Made by a program: the position numbers and the translations under genes
Notes under the pieces: model-generated
What the model saw: only the letters and a program-made list of their open reading frames with translations
Database searches by the model: none
Told to the model about the DNA's origin: nothing
Shown: piece by piece, positions 13,334 to 14,076 of the stretch
Position numbering within the stretch: position 1 is the stretch's first letter
Layout of the letters: each line of letters opens with the position of its first letter
Assembly (NCBI GenBank): GCA_023091735.1
Contig: JALKBU010001234.1
Span: forward strand, 1-14,076
Source of the DNA: Trichomonas tenax
Taxonomy: Eukaryota; Parabasalia; Trichomonadida; Trichomonadidae
DNA length: 14,076 bases
Direction: 5' to 3'

Positions 13334-14076
13334 TAGGGTGTCCGGAGGTGCGTGCGTATCTCAAGGCACGAATATGATAGAAACCTGCAACTAACACCCA
13401 CATATAGAGTTAATGATGCACTTAAACATATAGTAATATCAAGCCCTGAATCATATTCTAATATCATGTTCGACCCTGTTTTGTAAAAATTACCCCCAAT
13501 TTTTGACGTTAAGGTCGGTTTATTTTTCATTTTTTAATGGAATTCAAATTGATTGTTTATTATCTCGACGCCAAGAACCTAACAAAGAAAGAAATTATGG
13601 AAGAACTGAAACAGTTCTTCCCCGACAGTTGTCCTAGCTACTCTACAGTGTGCAGGATCCTCCAGAGAAAAAGATTGCAAATTGAAAGTCCACCCGGAGC
13701 AAAATCTGACAAAATCAGTCCGTCTCAATTAATCATTAGGGCGATTCTCAAAGCACTGGAAAAACAGCCATTTGCATCAGTGTGTGAGTTGGCCAAGCTC
13801 ACATAGATTCTAAAGAGCACGTTTATGATTACCTTACGGGTATAATGCAGATGAAAAACAAGCATTTAACATGGGTGCCACACGAGTTAGACCCTGAAAT
13901 GAAAAAAATCGGGTTGAACTTGCAGCTGAACTTCACAATGAGCTGAGTTCAAACCTGAAACGCAAGCGACACATAACTATAACCCTTGATGAGTCCTGGT
14001 TTTATTTCGAGTACAGTTATGATAGCATCTGGGTACAGGAGAATGAAAAACCGCCAACAAGGCCAAAGAAGATGAT
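13334..14076 (+). mobile_element. mariner-type (IS630/Tc1/mariner) transposon, left part
   Basis: A mariner-like transposase remnant begins at 13537. About 200 bases upstream lies TATAGGGTGTCCGGAGG (13332-13348). A TA target followed by AGGGTGTCC is a common end sequence in IS630/Tc1/mariner elements, so the left terminal inverted repeat probably starts here. The right end lies beyond the window, so the inverted repeat cannot be confirmed. The element is more G+C-rich than the surrounding spacer. Confidence 0.65.
13537..14076 (+). pseudogene. mariner-like transposase, frameshifted and cut by the window edge
   Basis: The N-terminal part (13537-13803) encodes a helix-turn-helix DNA-binding region (LTKKEIMEELKQFF, YSTVCRILQRKRLQI) and linker (PFASVCELAKL). 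It then hits TAG at 13804-13806. The protein continues in a second frame (from about 13803) with YDYLTGIMQMKNKHLTWVPH, the usual K-x-L-x-W-V-P-H motif. It shifts again at the A7 run 13902-13908 into a third frame with RVELAAELHNEL, then TLDESWFYFEY, whose Asp (13988-13990) is the first catalytic residue of the DDE/D triad. EKPPTRPKKM follows, also typical. Both shifts fit single-base deletions. The remaining catalytic residues lie outside the window. A dead copy; other copies in the genome may be active. Confidence 0.85.

Noticed and set aside
13390..13401. ACTAACACCCAC, close to the trichomonad intron branch/3' splice sequence ACTAACACACAG
   Set aside because: It lacks the final AG, no GTATGT-type 5' site pairs with it, and it lies in the transposon leader.
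13300..13530. 76-codon minus-strand frame
   Set aside because: It spans the candidate transposon end and 5' leader, and reads as chance coding.
1..14076. tRNA, rRNA or CRISPR array
   Set aside because: I saw no tRNA B-box with matching arms, no rRNA-like stretch and no regular repeat-spacer array.

Overview
The window looks like nuclear DNA of a parabasalid protist (Trichomonas or Tritrichomonas type). The genes are intronless and compact, and the spacers are very A+T-rich. Several stop codons are directly followed by A, giving TAAA, which is the trichomonad stop/poly(A)-signal arrangement. One gene has an initiator-like TCACT a few bases before its ATG. The protein families are eukaryotic: signal peptide peptidase, an FSH-type serine hydrolase, an SLC12 cation-chloride cotransporter and a GAPVD1-like RasGAP/VPS9 protein. 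A decayed mariner-type transposon sits at the right edge. I cannot settle the genus or species from sequence alone.

Layout from left to right. Positions 1-1168 are mostly non-coding: a possible decayed coding scrap at the very edge, a stretch of spaced C-runs, and clusters of short inverted and direct motifs. Next come two plus-strand genes: an unrecognised protein of up to 468 residues (1169-2575) and an FSH-family alpha/beta hydrolase (2868-3446). The spacer 3447-4879 carries, on the minus strand, the startless 3' end of a type I membrane protein (4192-4569) and a short repeat cluster. A plus-strand signal peptide peptidase follows (4880-5791). It converges on a minus-strand SLC12 cotransporter that is clearly a pseudogene (5862-8445), with seven in-frame stops and three frameshifts. 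After an empty spacer come two minus-strand genes: a 728-residue protein best explained as a divergent RasGAP-like plus VPS9-like protein (9177-11363), and a 368-residue tyrosine-rich, low-complexity protein (11888-12994). From about 13334 the window enters a mariner-like element with a candidate left end and a transposase broken by two frameshifts. The element runs off the right edge.

These genes do not form a pathway. The intact ones are housekeeping or trafficking genes: membrane proteolysis, endosomal Rab signalling and a small esterase. They lie among gene remnants and transposon debris, as expected for a large, repeat-rich trichomonad genome. The most useful observations are the heavily broken but still readable SLC12 gene, the orphan membrane-anchor tail, the broken mariner element, and a recurring TCACTTTT/AAAAGTGA motif that is concentrated between genes and sits next to two start codons. 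I found no convincing new multi-gene system.
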